The notes under the pieces were generated by a model that was not told the origin of the DNA, made no database searches, and saw nothing but the letters and a program-made list of their open reading frames with translations. From Chryseobacterium sp. CH21 (GTDB lineage: Bacteria > Bacteroidota > Bacteroidia > Flavobacteriales > Weeksellaceae), in contig NZ_QICI01000069.1 of the NCBI RefSeq assembly GCF_004119445.1, positions 1 to 64,000 of the forward strand: a DNA stretch of 64,000 nt, written 5' to 3'. The position numbers were made by a program, and so were the translations under genes. This document shows positions 43,131 through 53,360 of this stretch, piece by piece. Position 1 is the first letter of the stretch. Each line of letters begins with the position of its first letter.

Positions 43131-43886
43131 ATGAAACATTATCCCTTCATCCTGTTCTATCTTTTCTGTAACGCTTTTATTTATGCGTTCCACGGAAGTA
43201 TTTGGGTGTATCTGTTTTGTTTCTTTGCTTTTTCTGTGGTGGTTGTCTGGGGCTCATTTGATATTGAACTGGGATATTTTGTCAACAGCATTACTCATAA
43301 AAGGACCAGACTCAAAGAAGTGGCTCTTACTTTTGATGACGGACCTACTGAATTTACCCCAAAGTTTTTAGACCTGCTTAAAGAACATCAGATAAAAGCC
43401 ACCTTTTTCTGTATCGGAAAACAGATTGAAAAATATCCTGAAACGTTTCAGAGAATTATTGCAGAAGGTCATACGATTGGAAATCATACGTTATCACATT
43501 CCAATTCTACAGGGTTTTTATCGACTTCAAAAATGATTGAGGAGATTGAAAAATGTGATGAGCTCATGAAAAATGTGGGAAATATCAACACTAATCTCTA
43601 CCGACCTCCGTTCGGAGTGACCAATCCCAATATTGCAAAAGCAATAAAAAAGACAAATAAAATAAGCATCGGTTGGAATGTCCGATCATTGGATACCATC
43701 ATTGATGATGAGAAGAAAATCTACAGCAGAGTAACCAAAGGCTTGAAAAAAGGAAGTATTATCCTTCTTCATGACACTTCGGAAAAGACCTTTCGGGTAC
43801 TGAGCAATTTATTAGTATTTTTGGAAGACAAAAAATATTCAACTTTTACTGTTAATACAGTGATAAATTCAAATAGAAATGATTAA
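43131..43886 (+). CDS. polysaccharide deacetylase family protein (NodB domain)
   Basis: A 251-residue membrane-anchored protein with two N-terminal hydrophobic stretches (FILFYLFCNAFIYAF and VYLFCFFAFSVVVVW) and a NodB domain. Motif 1 is LTFDDGP (the metal and base Asp pair), motif 2 is GNHTLSHSN (the two His ligands), and motif 3 is LYRPPFGV. It should remove acetyl or similar groups from a sugar-containing substrate in the periplasm. Such genes are regular members of flexirubin loci; the real substrate there is not known. It overlaps the LolA-like gene by 8 bases. Confidence 0.85.
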   Translation: MKHYPFILFYLFCNAFIYAFHGSIWVYLFCFFAFSVVVVWGSFDIELGYFVNSITHKRTRLKEVALTFDDGPTEFTPKFLDLLKEHQIKATFFCIGKQIEKYPETFQRIIAEGHTIGNHTLSHSNSTGFLSTSKMIEEIEKCDELMKNVGNINTNLYRPPFGVTNPNIAKAIKKTNKISIGWNVRSLDTIIDDEKKIYSRVTKGLKKGSIILLHDTSEKTFRVLSNLLVFLEDKKYSTFTVNTVINSNRND

Positions 43887-44505
43887 AAATATTGCTTTCG
43901 GGGCATTCTTACTGGTTTCAGGGTTCTTTTTTGCACAAAACACCGCAATGTCAGGAGCTGAAGCCAAAGCATTTGTATCGAAGGTTTCTTCAGATACGAA
44001 AGAAATCAAGACTTTACAGAGTGATTTTACCCAGACCAAAAAAATGGATTTCCTGGATAAAAGCATTGTTACTTATGGAAAAATGTCTTTGCAGACGCCC
44101 AACATGTTAAGCTGGAAATACACAAAGCCATACCAATACAGCATTGTTTTTAAAAGCAATAAAATCTTCATCAATGATCAGGGGAAAAAATCTTCTGTAG
44201 ATGCCAAGAGTAAAACATTTGAAAAAATCAATAAACTGATTGTAGGAAGCTCAAACGGAACCATGTTCAATGATCCGGAGTTTACTGTGACCTATTTTAA
44301 GAACGGAAATTACAACGTAGCGAAGTTTATTCCTAAGACATCGCAGCTGTTGAAATACATTAAGCAGATTGAACTATTTTTCCCAAAGAACCAGTCGACA
44401 GTTTCCCAGGTGAATATGACTGAAGCTTCCGGGGATACTACGAATATTGTTTTCAAAAATACAAAGATCAATGCTTCCATTCCTGCGTCAGAGTTTTCTT
44501 TATAG
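43879..44505 (+). CDS. LolA-like outer-membrane lipoprotein carrier protein
   Basis: A 208-residue periplasmic protein with a signal peptide (IAFGAFLLVSGFFFAQ). The body has the LolA pattern: IKTLQSDFTQTKKMDFLDKSIVTYGKMSLQTPNMLSWKYTKPY, then IFINDQGKKSSVDAKS, and the C-terminal PKTSQLLKYIKQIELFF. LolA proteins carry hydrophobic cargo across the periplasm. In aryl-polyene and flexirubin loci a dedicated LolA copy may carry the pigment. It overlaps the following lipoprotein gene. Confidence 0.85.
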   Translation: MIKNIAFGAFLLVSGFFFAQNTAMSGAEAKAFVSKVSSDTKEIKTLQSDFTQTKKMDFLDKSIVTYGKMSLQTPNMLSWKYTKPYQYSIVFKSNKIFINDQGKKSSVDAKSKTFEKINKLIVGSSNGTMFNDPEFTVTYFKNGNYNVAKFIPKTSQLLKYIKQIELFFPKNQSTVSQVNMTEASGDTTNIVFKNTKINASIPASEFSL

Positions 44506-45106
44506 CCTGATTCTGATCCTGACTGTTTCCTGTAAGTCGTATCAGTTAACAGAAGCAAAGCCTGTCTCTTCTTCTGAAAAGATGGTAGAAAATTTATACT
44601 TCTCTTCCACCGAAGATTATGTATACAAATGCCAGATGGATATTTATAAAAACCATGTGAGTGGAATTCTGATCATCAAAAAACTGAATGAAACGACACA
44701 TCGCGTCGCTTTAACCTCAGATTTTGGAAATAAACTGATTGATTTTGAGGTTTCTGACAATGATTTTAAACTGAATTATGTACTTCCTGACCTGGATAAA
44801 AAAATCGTGATTAACTTTCTGAAAAATGACTTCCAGCAGCTTCTGAAAAGGAAATATCCGGTCAATGAAAGCTTTGAAAATGATCATGCAAACATCTATC
44901 TTTCAAAAATCGAAAAGAAAAGCTATTATCTGTTTTTCAACAAAGAAAATAATTTACTGAAACAAATTATCTATACGAAAAACGGCAAGGAAAAAATCGA
45001 TTTCACTTTTGATGCAAAAAGACCTATCTTCGCAGATAGCTTAAATCTACAGCACAAAGACTTTAAGATCAATATAAAACTATTTCAGATAACCGAAACA
45101 GAATAA
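44471..45106 (+). CDS. outer-membrane lipoprotein of unknown function
   Basis: I choose the ATG at 44471 (MLPFLRQSFLYSLILILTVSC), giving a lipobox LTVSC with Cys at residue 21 and a 211-residue protein. The mature part is beta-rich and has no motif that I recognise. It starts inside the end of the LolA-like gene (35-base overlap), so it is coupled to it. By position it could be a LolB-like acceptor for the cargo of the LolA-like protein, but the sequence alone does not show this. Confidence 0.65.
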   Translation: MLPFLRQSFLYSLILILTVSCKSYQLTEAKPVSSSEKMVENLYFSSTEDYVYKCQMDIYKNHVSGILIIKKLNETTHRVALTSDFGNKLIDFEVSDNDFKLNYVLPDLDKKIVINFLKNDFQQLLKRKYPVNESFENDHANIYLSKIEKKSYYLFFNKENNLLKQIIYTKNGKEKIDFTFDAKRPIFADSLNLQHKDFKINIKLFQITETE

Positions 45107-45176
45107 GAACTGTACAGCATACAAGTATAGTTTCAACCCAAAGTGTATTGTACATTTAATCTTAAAAAACAAGATC

Positions 45177-45557
45177 ATGCAAACCATTCTTACAGATTTT
45201 TATACTTTAACCTCATACGATAAGACAGAAGACGGAAAGTTTACTGCTCATATTCATCTTAATAAAGACCATGAAATTTTCAAAGGTCATTTTCCTGGAA
45301 ATCCGGTAACTCCCGGTGTTTGTATGATGCAGATTATTAAGGAACTGACTGAAGAATTTACAGGTTCAAAATTATTTCTGAAAACAGCTTCGAATGTAAA
45401 ATTTATGGCGATTATCAATCCTTTTGAAACACCTGATCTGGTACTTCAACTGGATATTGCTGAAAATGAAGAAGATGTTAAAGTAAAAAACACGACTTCT
45501 TTTGGCGAGACTATTGCATTGAAATTGTCTGTAAGCTATAAAAAATTACCATCATGA
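45177..45557 (+). CDS. FabZ/FabA-like dehydratase-family hot-dog protein
   Basis: A 126-residue hot-dog protein. The motif FKGHFPGNPVTPGVCMMQII matches the dehydratase signature (GHFPxxPVxPG), with His38 in place. The acidic residue usual in the following helix is Gln or Lys here (MMQIIKEL), so the second catalytic group is unclear. It is the third dehydratase-like protein of the locus and may act on the polyene intermediates. Its stop overlaps the start of the next gene (ATGA). Confidence 0.78.
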   Translation: MQTILTDFYTLTSYDKTEDGKFTAHIHLNKDHEIFKGHFPGNPVTPGVCMMQIIKELTEEFTGSKLFLKTASNVKFMAIINPFETPDLVLQLDIAENEEDVKVKNTTSFGETIALKLSVSYKKLPS

Positions 45558-46030
45558 AACTAATCTTATCATTCTTTGCAGCATTTGTTTTTTTCTTTCA
45601 GTCTGATCTTGAAACATTGAGAAACAGCTATGCTAAAGCCAATGAATCTAATAGTAATACACAAAACTTCATTGAAACAGCGGACAAACAATCCGGTTCT
45701 GATGCAGTAACGGTAGGATATAAGGCCGCAGCAAAGATTATGGAAGCCAAAATTGCCAAAAGCAACAGAAAAGCTCTTGTAAAAACAGGAGCAACAAGTC
45801 TTGAAGCGGTTATCAAAAGTAATCCAAATAATGCAGAATTACGTCTGATCAGATTAAGCGTTCAGGAAAACATTCCAAAAATTGTAGGATACCGTGGAAG
45901 TTTGAAGGATGATAAAGCTTTCCTGTTAAATAATTACAGCAAACAGAATACAGCTTTAAAAGGCTATATCAAGAGGTTTGCTATGCAGTCTAAAACCATT
46001 ACAGAGGCCGAAAGAGCCATTTTAAAATAA
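45554..46030 (+). CDS. hypothetical exported protein
   Basis: A 158-residue protein beginning with a short hydrophobic signal-like segment (MKLILSFFAAFVFFFQS). The mature part is helical, rich in Lys, Ala and Asn, with AAAKIMEAKIAKSNRKALVKTGATSLEAVIKSNPNNAELRLIRLSVQENIPKI suggesting helical repeats of a TPR-like kind. I recognise no family. It is coupled to the dehydratase gene by a 4-base overlap and lies 4 bases before the GT2 gene, so it belongs to the same operon. Confidence 0.6.
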   Translation: MKLILSFFAAFVFFFQSDLETLRNSYAKANESNSNTQNFIETADKQSGSDAVTVGYKAAAKIMEAKIAKSNRKALVKTGATSLEAVIKSNPNNAELRLIRLSVQENIPKIVGYRGSLKDDKAFLLNNYSKQNTALKGYIKRFAMQSKTITEAERAILK

Positions 46031-46034
46031 AAAA

Positions 46035-47206
46035 ATGTTCCTTGCTGAAGTACAAGACGTTATTTCTGAAAAGAAGATATGCGTTTTAATACCTACCTAC
46101 AACAATGAGAAAACCCTGAAGAGGGTTATTGACGGTGTTCTCGAATACACCGAAAGTATTATTGTGGTTAATGATGGTTCCACAGATTCTACTCCACAGA
46201 TTCTATCTCAATATCCTCAGATTACAGTAATTTCCTTACCGGAGAATAAAGGCAAAGGAAACGGGCTTAAAATCGGCTTTAGAAAAGCAAAAAAAGCGGG
46301 ATATGATCATGCCATTACCATTGATTCGGATGGGCAGCATTATCCGGATGATATCCCTGTATTTGTAGAAGCTCTTCTTGAGGAAAAAGAAGAAGTTCTT
46401 CTGATTGGAAACAGAAATATGTCTCAGGATGGTATTCCTAAGAAAAGCAGTTTCGGAAACCGTTTTTCTAATTTCTGGTTTTGGTTTGAAACCGGGATCA
46501 AGCTGGAAGACACACAATCCGGTTACAGACTTTATCCTTTACATAAAATTCCAAAGAAATATTTTACCCCAAAGTTTGAATTTGAGATCGAAATCATTGT
46601 AAGAACTGCATGGAGACATGTTCCGGTAAAAAATGTTCCGATCAAGGTTTTGTATGATCCGGCAGAGCGGGTTTCGCATTTCAGGCCCTTCAAGGACTTT
46701 ACAAGAATCAGTATTCTGAATACCATTCTGGTAACCATTACTTTATTTTATATTATTCCGAGAAATTTCCTGAATAATTTCAAAAAAAAAGCTTTAAAAA
46801 GTTCATCCAGGAAGATGTCCTAGAAAGTGACGGAAGCAACCGTACAAAAGCATTTTCTATAGCACTGGGAGTTTTTATAGGACTTTCTCCTTTCTGGGGA
46901 TTCCAGACGCTTCTGGTCATCAGTTTATCTGTATTGTTCAAACTCAACAAAGTACTTGCATTTGTAGCTTCCAATGTGAGCCTTCCTCCTTTTATTCCTT
47001 TTATTATTGCAGCGTCTCTGTTTCTGGGAGCACCATTTGTAAGTGGTGACAGTGATATTTTAAGTCAGGATTTAAACTTTGAACTGATTAAGAATAATCT
47101 TCTGCAATATATTATCGGCAGTTTTATTTTAAGTACCACACTTTCTGCCGTTGCAGGTATGGCTGCTTTTTTATTTTTGAATAAAGTAAGCCCGGAAAAC
47201 AATTAA
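46035..47206 (+). pseudogene. GT2 glycosyltransferase with C-terminal DUF2062 domain, frameshifted in this sequence
   Basis: The N-terminal part (46035-46823) is a dolichyl-phosphate-mannose-synthase-like GT2: VLIPTYNNEKTLKRVIDGVL, VNDGSTDST, ENKGKGNGLKIGF and the DxD region TIDSDGQHYPDD. The ORF stops early, and an ORF at 46934-47206 encodes the membrane part of a DUF2062 domain. One extra A in the A5 run at 46796-46800 joins them through KALKKFIQEDVLESDGSNRTKAFSIALGVFIGLSPFWGFQ, about 390 residues, a common fusion. So a one-base deletion breaks this gene here. It is the last plus-strand gene of the block. Confidence 0.85.
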
Positions 47207-47232
47207 AAAAGCCCGGAACAAAGTTCCAGGCT
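47205..47232 (-). terminator. rho-independent terminator of the M36 peptidase gene
   Basis: GCCCGGAAC (47211-47219) and GTTCCAGGC (47223-47231) form a 9-bp stem with one wobble and an AAA loop; on the minus strand it is followed by a T run (47205-47210). The T run overlaps the end of the DUF2062 coding region. Confidence 0.75.
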
Positions 47233-47256
47233 CATCACAATTAGTTATTATAATTC

Positions 47257-49892
47257 CTATTTGGAAACAATAATCTTTTGAGAATAGTCAATTGAATCAT
47301 TATTGACTTTTACAATATAAGCTCCATTGATCAGCTTTTCAGCACTGATTGTATTTTGCTTATTAAGGTTAACGCTTTCCTGTGAAATCAGTTTTCCTGT
47401 GAAATCATAAATAGAAACCGTTGTAATTCCTGATAATTTCATATCGGATGGAGTTTTTATCGTGAATTCATTTCTTACTGGATTTGGATAGATGGATATT
47501 CCTTTAGAGTTGTTGATTTCTTTTACAGCCAATAAACATTCTGCAGGAACTGAAAAATCTTCTACCTGATCACTTATATCCGCTAAAGGCTGATTTGCAC
47601 CAAATTCCAAGCCGTTAAGAGCTCCAGCAGAAGCATTTACTCCTAAACCTCTTTTAGCAAATGTATTCCAGATCATACATTTATTTTGTCCTCCTGTAGA
47701 TGCCTGGTCAGCAGCGAGAATGGCATCTCTACCCTGTGCAAATGTAGGATTACATGGCTGCAATTTAAGAGCATCCATTACCAACTGTAAAACTCTTGCG
47801 CTTCCACTATTCGGATCTGCAAGAACATTACTGTTGTATCCATATTTTTCTACATATTTCCAGTTAAGATCCCAAAGCATTGAGCCCCAAATAAATCCGA
47901 TACTGTGAACGTCCGGTACAGTAACAGGAATTCCCTGAATACTTGTACTTATTTTCATTCCGTTTGTACGTCCATAAGTATAATCATTGATCGCAAAATC
48001 AGGTGAATATTTTGCAGGTCTTATTCCTCCACCGGTTGTAGCCTGTCCTGAAGCAAAAGTTCCCATACCTCTAGCCATAGTAGAAGTATCTCCCGGTCTG
48101 GTTGTCATCATCAAAGCGAAGAAGTCTGACCATCCTTCACCCATCTGCTCATTAGATGAAATATAAGATAAACAAGAACTTCCTGTTCCGGTTAGACGGT
48201 TAGAGATACCATGACCATATTCGTGGCTGATTACTCCATTATCCAAACTTGCATCTTTATAAACTGCATCTGTTTTTATTGTTGCATTTCCTACAATACC
48301 GTTAGTTAGGTCATTCACTAAAAACTGACCTTCAGTCATACCTACCATAATTGAAGGAATAGTGATGGTAGCATCTGTTCCTCCCATCCCTATAGGTGTA
48401 TTACTTGACGGGTGATATTGTATAACCCCTACTGCTCCTGCAGTCTGTAAGTTCTTTGTTTTTACAGCAAAACCACATCCTGCAGCATTGACTACTGCAA
48501 TTTTTCCGATAAGGCTTCCGGCTGTAACTGCAGTACATGCGTCAGCTGGAGTAGAAAGAGCAAGATCTCCTGTTACAGGTGGATTTCCCATAATCTGAGG
48601 TCCGAAATTCGCAGTAGTGGCTATCGGAGCTCTGGCGGTATAAGTAGATGGTGAATTATAATAAAGATATCTTACATTTCCACTCGGTGAAAAAAGAAAC
48701 ATCTGCATTCTTCCGCTTGTTCCATCAGCTCCAGGATTAAAGTTGGCATTATTAAGACCGCTGCCATCTCTTGATTCCGCAAGAACAGGGTCGTTACCTA
48801 CTCCTCCGTTTCCAAAATTGTTTACCTGATAGTTTCTTGCAGATTCCGTAAATCCAAACTTATAAAATACATCGTGCATTTTATTGGAGTTGTAGAATAA
48901 ATTGGTTACTGCTGCTGAAGTATAGGTAGTGTGGGCAGCCGTTATATCTAAAGGAAAATCAAACGCTCTGTTTGCTCCTCCGTCAGGAGAGAATTGTGGT
49001 AAATTGGTGTTATTTTCGTCAGTATATGCGAAGGCATTATTACCTCTTGTTATCGTATAATGATTAGTCCCATCAGAATGCCAACCTTCCGGAGATGCCG
49101 TAAGATCCCATGGGTTTGTAAGTAATGTTCTTGCACCAAATGTAGGTGCTTCTGTTGGAAATGCAAATACATTATAAGATGCATTATCAGGTACTAATAC
49201 AAAATTTGCAGGGGTCTGTAAGTTTGCAGCAGCTATATTGGCAGGTAAAGAGGCCGGAATATTCTGTACGAATGATTCAGAGTGATGATCAAAAGCTTCA
49301 TCATGGAAGCTACAAGATAAAGTTGTATTTTCCTGATACAAAATAGAGCCGTCATCTGTACTTATGATAGTGTTCCAAACATTACCCGTCCCTTTTTCTT
49401 CAACATAGAACTGATACCCTAGTATCAATTCTCCACCTTTGCAAAATAAACAGAATTAGCCACAATTGGCGTTTCTTTTCCGTCAATATTCTTTACGGAA
49501 GATAATCCATTCAGTTTTTGAATTGTACTCGCCACTAAGGCATCTTTTCTACCACTTTCCTTTCCTTTAATAGCAGAAGGGGATTTCTTAATAAAACTAT
49601 CCGCAAAGTTTAAAACTTTACCCTCTCTGATTAAAACGTTGGCAGAACTTCCAAAAACCGGAATACCATTAATCGTTTGTTGTATCCCTACAACATCTCC
49701 ATTTAAGCTCTTAGAAGGATCTACATTAATGATTTTAAATGCTTTCAGTTCAGGATTCACTCCTTGAAATGATGCCTGAGCAGAATTAACATAATCCTTA
49801 ATTGTCTGTTCGTATTTTTGCGCAGATAATGCACTTACGCTGAAAATAGAACAAAACAACAACAGCTTAACACTTAGTCGAATTTTTTTCAT
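47257..49892 (-). pseudogene. M36 (fungalysin) metallopeptidase with T9SS sorting domain, frameshifted in this sequence
   Basis: The 5' ORF (49425-49892) holds a signal peptide and an FTP-type propeptide; the 3' ORF (47257-49428) holds the rest. One extra G at the CC pair 49436-49437 restores FAKGGELILGYQFYVEE, giving about 878 residues. The zinc motif is HEYGH in GVISHEYGHGISNRL, at about 48.2 kb, and a PA-type insert lies before it. The C terminus (ISIYPNPVRNEFTIK to KIIVSK) is a type A T9SS sorting domain, so the mature protease should be secreted through T9SS. It lies next to the pigment genes but is not obviously part of that pathway. The break looks like an indel error. Confidence 0.87.
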
Positions 49893-50049
49893 TTAGATTA
49901 CTTTTAACTAATATCAATAGGTTAGATTTGATAGTTAGTAGGAAAATAATCTAAAATGTTACAAATAATTACAACATATATTCAAAAAAATCAAATAAAC
50001 TAAATAAATACATTCATTTTACATCAACCTCTTAAAATAAGTTTAAGAA

Positions 50050-51303
50050 TTATTGTAAAATAAATTGTGTAAGATCTTTTAAAAATTGTTTGTCAACTTT
50101 TCCTTTTGTCTCGTAATCTTTTGGAGAAGGTTTCCCAGAACCAGCTATAAATAAATGACTTAACAAAGGATACCATTTAAATACAGCCGTTTTATTATTT
50201 TTCAATGTTTCTTTCCAAAGGTTGAAATCTTTCTCAGTCACCTGATAATCTCTACCCCCTTGTGCAAAAAACATAGGATCTTTGATTTTCTTCACCTCAT
50301 TAAGCTGATTGTAATTTTTCAAATATTGCCAGTATGCTGCAGGCTGTCCCAAAGAAAGTTCTTGTGCCGGTGAACTCAAATTAAATTGGGATGAGTTTAA
50401 AAATGCGACCTGCTTTTTTATTTCCTCAACAGCTTCGGCAGGAACCTTTGTGGGATCCAAAGTGTGAAGATATTCATATTGTTCAACCAAAAGATCTTGA
50501 AGTGGTCTTGCATTTCCAGCCATAAAAATATACTTTGAAGCCTGAGCTTTTTTTGCAATTTCAGGCATCAGATAAGCTCCCTGACTGTGTCCCAGAATGA
50601 TAATCTGATATCCTTTAAAATCTGCATTATTCTTAAAATAATTGGCTGCATTTACTGCATCATTGATGGTTTCCTCTTCTACCGTAGACTTTTCATTGAA
50701 TGACTCCGGATAGGTATAAGTTCTTTTGTCATATCGGTAAGAAGCAATTCCGTTGTTTAAAAGATATTCTGCAATATCTTTAAACGGCTTGTTTTCTCCA
50801 ATAGTTTCGTCTCTATCATGTGCTCCTGAACCATGAACAAAAATAACCAGCTTCTTTTTATTGTTAGAGGGAGGAAGCAGTAATGTTCCTTTCAATTCAA
50901 TAGCATCACTTTTTATTTTCAGAGTGGTTTTCTCATCTGGTTTTTCAAATGTTTTATGAGGAACTAAAAAGAAACCCAGCAATTTATTACCCTCACTAAA
51001 AGTAAGCTGAACATCGAGTTTTGTTTTTTCAAATTCTGTATAGTAATAATAGATATTTCCTTCGTTGTTCACTTCCAGGATATTTTTTAATCCTCCTATT
51101 TGCCCCTGAAGCTGTTCTGTAACGGCTTTAAGTTGTTCCACAGGAATCTGTCCCGCTACCGATGAATCAAAATAAGAATGTGCTTTTTCTATGTTTTTAT
51201 CTATTAATAAAGCTTTGATGAAAGTATTACCGATTTCTTTTCTGTCCTGAGAAAATGACAACAGAGAGTATACGGCAAGAAACAGGGTTAAAAGTTTTTT
51301 CAT
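50050..51303 (-). CDS. alpha/beta hydrolase with N-terminal DUF3887-like domain, secreted
   Basis: A 417-residue protein with a signal peptide (MKKLLTLFLAVYSLLSFSQ). Residues 20 to about 115 resemble DUF3887 (AHSYFDSSVAGQIPVEQLKAVTEQL). The rest is a serine hydrolase of the S33/dienelactone type: oxyanion part FVHGSGAHDRDE, nucleophile elbow GHSQG in IIILGHSQGAYLM, a probable acid in FAQGGRDYQV, and a His near the C terminus (LSHLFIAG). It would act as an esterase or peptidase in the periplasm. It is 8 bases after the small membrane protein gene. The substrate is unknown. Confidence 0.82.
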   Translation of the reverse strand: MKKLLTLFLAVYSLLSFSQDRKEIGNTFIKALLIDKNIEKAHSYFDSSVAGQIPVEQLKAVTEQLQGQIGGLKNILEVNNEGNIYYYYTEFEKTKLDVQLTFSEGNKLLGFFLVPHKTFEKPDEKTTLKIKSDAIELKGTLLLPPSNNKKKLVIFVHGSGAHDRDETIGENKPFKDIAEYLLNNGIASYRYDKRTYTYPESFNEKSTVEEETINDAVNAANYFKNNADFKGYQIIILGHSQGAYLMPEIAKKAQASKYIFMAGNARPLQDLLVEQYEYLHTLDPTKVPAEAVEEIKKQVAFLNSSQFNLSSPAQELSLGQPAAYWQYLKNYNQLNEVKKIKDPMFFAQGGRDYQVTEKDFNLWKETLKNNKTAVFKWYPLLSHLFIAGSGKPSPKDYETKGKVDKQFLKDLTQFILQ

Positions 51304-51311
51304 ATAATCAG

Positions 51312-51677
51312 TTATTTATAAACCACATCAGAAAATGACAATGGAGTCATCATTATGGTTACAAATATCGCAATAATTACCAAAGCCAGCTGTGTGATAT
51401 GGTAGGTTTTTTCTCTTTCGTTCTCATTGATTTCAAACGTAAATTTTATTTTATCCGGTCTTCGGATAATCAACCAAATAAATAGAAGAATGAACAAGTT
51501 CATAATGACAGGGAATACAAGAAATATTTTGCTACCATAATTGTCTTTCATATTTCCATAACCATGAATCACGATAGTATCTGGTATTGAGCTGTAAACG
51601 GTACACAAATACACTGAATAACAGATAATAATGACAACAGGAATGCAGAATAGCAGTTTTATATATTTAGGGATCAT
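51312..51677 (-). CDS. small membrane protein, DUF1648-like
   Basis: A 121-residue protein with three or four hydrophobic helices (LLFCIPVVIIICYSVYLCTVY, IFLVFPVIMNLFILLFIWLII, ITQLALVIIAIFVTIMM). Between the first two, SIPDTIVIHGYGNMKDNYGSKIFL resembles the DUF1648 motif (LPDxIPxHxxxxGxxD). Such proteins often accompany transporters or regulators but have no proven function. Its start overlaps the stop of the C45 gene by 4 bases (ATGA). Confidence 0.65.
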   Translation of the reverse strand: MIPKYIKLLFCIPVVIIICYSVYLCTVYSSIPDTIVIHGYGNMKDNYGSKIFLVFPVIMNLFILLFIWLIIRRPDKIKFTFEINENEREKTYHITQLALVIIAIFVTIMMTPLSFSDVVYK

Positions 51678-53359
51678 TTCAGTTTCTTTAAGGTCTTTTT
51701 CAGGCTTTTTTCTACATTTTTTCTGTCGGGAACAGTTGTAATTTCTTTCGTCAGAGCTTTTTCAAATTCAGCTTTTGCCTTTGAATATTCTTTTTTTCTA
51801 AAATAATACTTTCCTGATTGATAATAGACCTGCCAAAATTCAGGATTCATAGACTGATAATAAGGAATAAGATCATCTGACAATAAAATGTCTTTATTTT
51901 CAGCAGCCTCATTGATTTCTTTGCCCAACATTTTAGATTGCTCATAGTGCTCAAATTCTTCAGAATCGGCAAACGGATCTCTTGCAATATTCAATTCTGT
52001 TTTTGCCTGAAGGCTTTGTCCCACATTTTTCCGGAAAAATTTCATTCAGATCATAACATACAAATTCTCCCAGCTGATAAGGATTGGAAGACACCCAAAC
52101 CAGTTTTTTCTGAGGTGAAAATATAACAGCATGATGAGCCAGAAGCTGATTGAGCGCCTTCTCATTTCCATAACCAATACTTTCATCTTTTAAGCCGGAT
52201 CGGTTTCTTAAAATGAAAGCCATCTTTGCCGGAGTTATCTTTTTTTCTTCCTGCAAAAGTTCCTGCAATTTTTCATAACGGTATTCGGAATGACTTTCTT
52301 CAATCTGTTTCTGATTTCTTTTGTCATTTTTATAGGCTTCGGATTGAAAATGGTTGGTGCAAAGAACCCTGCTGGTATTCTGTACCCTGTACACTCCGAA
52401 ATTTTTAGGTGAAACTTCAATAATGACTGCATTTTTGTCTGCAGCACTTCCTACAAGAATGGATTCTGAAACGAAAACTTCTCTTTTTTTAGCAATGGCA
52501 ATCGCTTCTTCTATATTTTTAGCATATTGCAGAATTTCTCTTGTTACAAGAGAAATAGGAGTCTTTGCCGTTAGAGGAATCTTTGACTTTCCTGCATTAA
52601 TGGTTACCGTAATTCCTTCTTTATTCATCCCGGAAACTACGCCGATCATTCCTGGCCAGCTCACAGACATGTAAGGGATTCCTTCCTCCGGCTGAACAAA
52701 TTCTACCAGTTTATTTTTGCAAAATCATCTCCTACATAAAAATCGAAATTTCTTCCGATTAACAGGTCACCATCTTCGGTATTTTCGTTCCATACCGCAA
52801 GAGAAGTACAGCCTACCATAGCCAGATCCTGCATTGCATGTCCGATATCGTGAGCTCCGTGCAGATAAAGGTTTCTTAAATAGTTAGGAGCAATAAAATC
52901 ATACTGACTGGATGAATATTGTGACAAACCATACAATTCGGCCTGATAATCTTCTCTTACATTGAGGTACATTTTTCTGTTGTACCATTTTAAAAAACCT
53001 CTCAACAATCTTTGTCTGAATTTTGACGGTACAAAACCTTCCACTTTTGAAAAGAAAACACCTTCCTGTTGCTGCATCAGACTTTGTGTCAATGCCCCGT
53101 TATTATATCCCAGCTGCAAAGGATTTCCTTTTATATAGAGTTCCCAGAGCTGTTGTTTATTTTTGGTAAGATAATTCTGATTGTAACTGAAAGTACTGTC
53201 GTTGATCCGGGTTACTACCGGAACCTCTACAGAATATTGTTTTACATCGGGAATGTGTTTAATAGACTTCGATATTCCGCAGGAAGTGAAGAAAAGACAA
53301 AAAGTAAGATAAAAAAGAGCTCTTCTATAGGCTGAATGAAAGGTATTCGTTTTTTTCAC
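51674..53359 (-). pseudogene. C45 (isopenicillin-N acyltransferase-like) autoproteolytic hydrolase/acyltransferase, frameshifted twice
   Basis: Three ORFs (52703-53359, 51960-52670, 51674-52045) are one gene of about 561 residues. The first has a lipobox (CLFFTSC, Cys27), a linker, and the self-processing Gly-Cys (VGCTSLAVWNENTEDG, Cys184), which would be the N-terminal nucleophile. One extra A in the T5 run at 52714-52718 (minus-strand A5) restores DDFAKNKLVEFVQPEEGIPYMSVSW. Removing one base, or adding two, in the run 52026-52030 joins the last part, which has a TPR-like C terminus. Members cleave or form amide or ester bonds, so it is a candidate for flexirubin acyl transfer. It is 1 base from the oxidoreductase gene. 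Confidence 0.82.
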
Positions 53360-53360
53360 T

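Noticed and set aside
47257..51677. M36 peptidase, alpha/beta hydrolase and small membrane protein as pigment genes
   Set aside because: They lie between the two blocks but show no enzymatic link to polyene or resorcinol chemistry; the last two may share a transcript with the C45 gene, which is not enough to assign a role.
52703..53359. A stand-alone lipoprotein of 218 residues
   Set aside because: It ends right after the C45 Gly-Cys site and FDF motif; the next ORF continues the same fold after a one-base correction.
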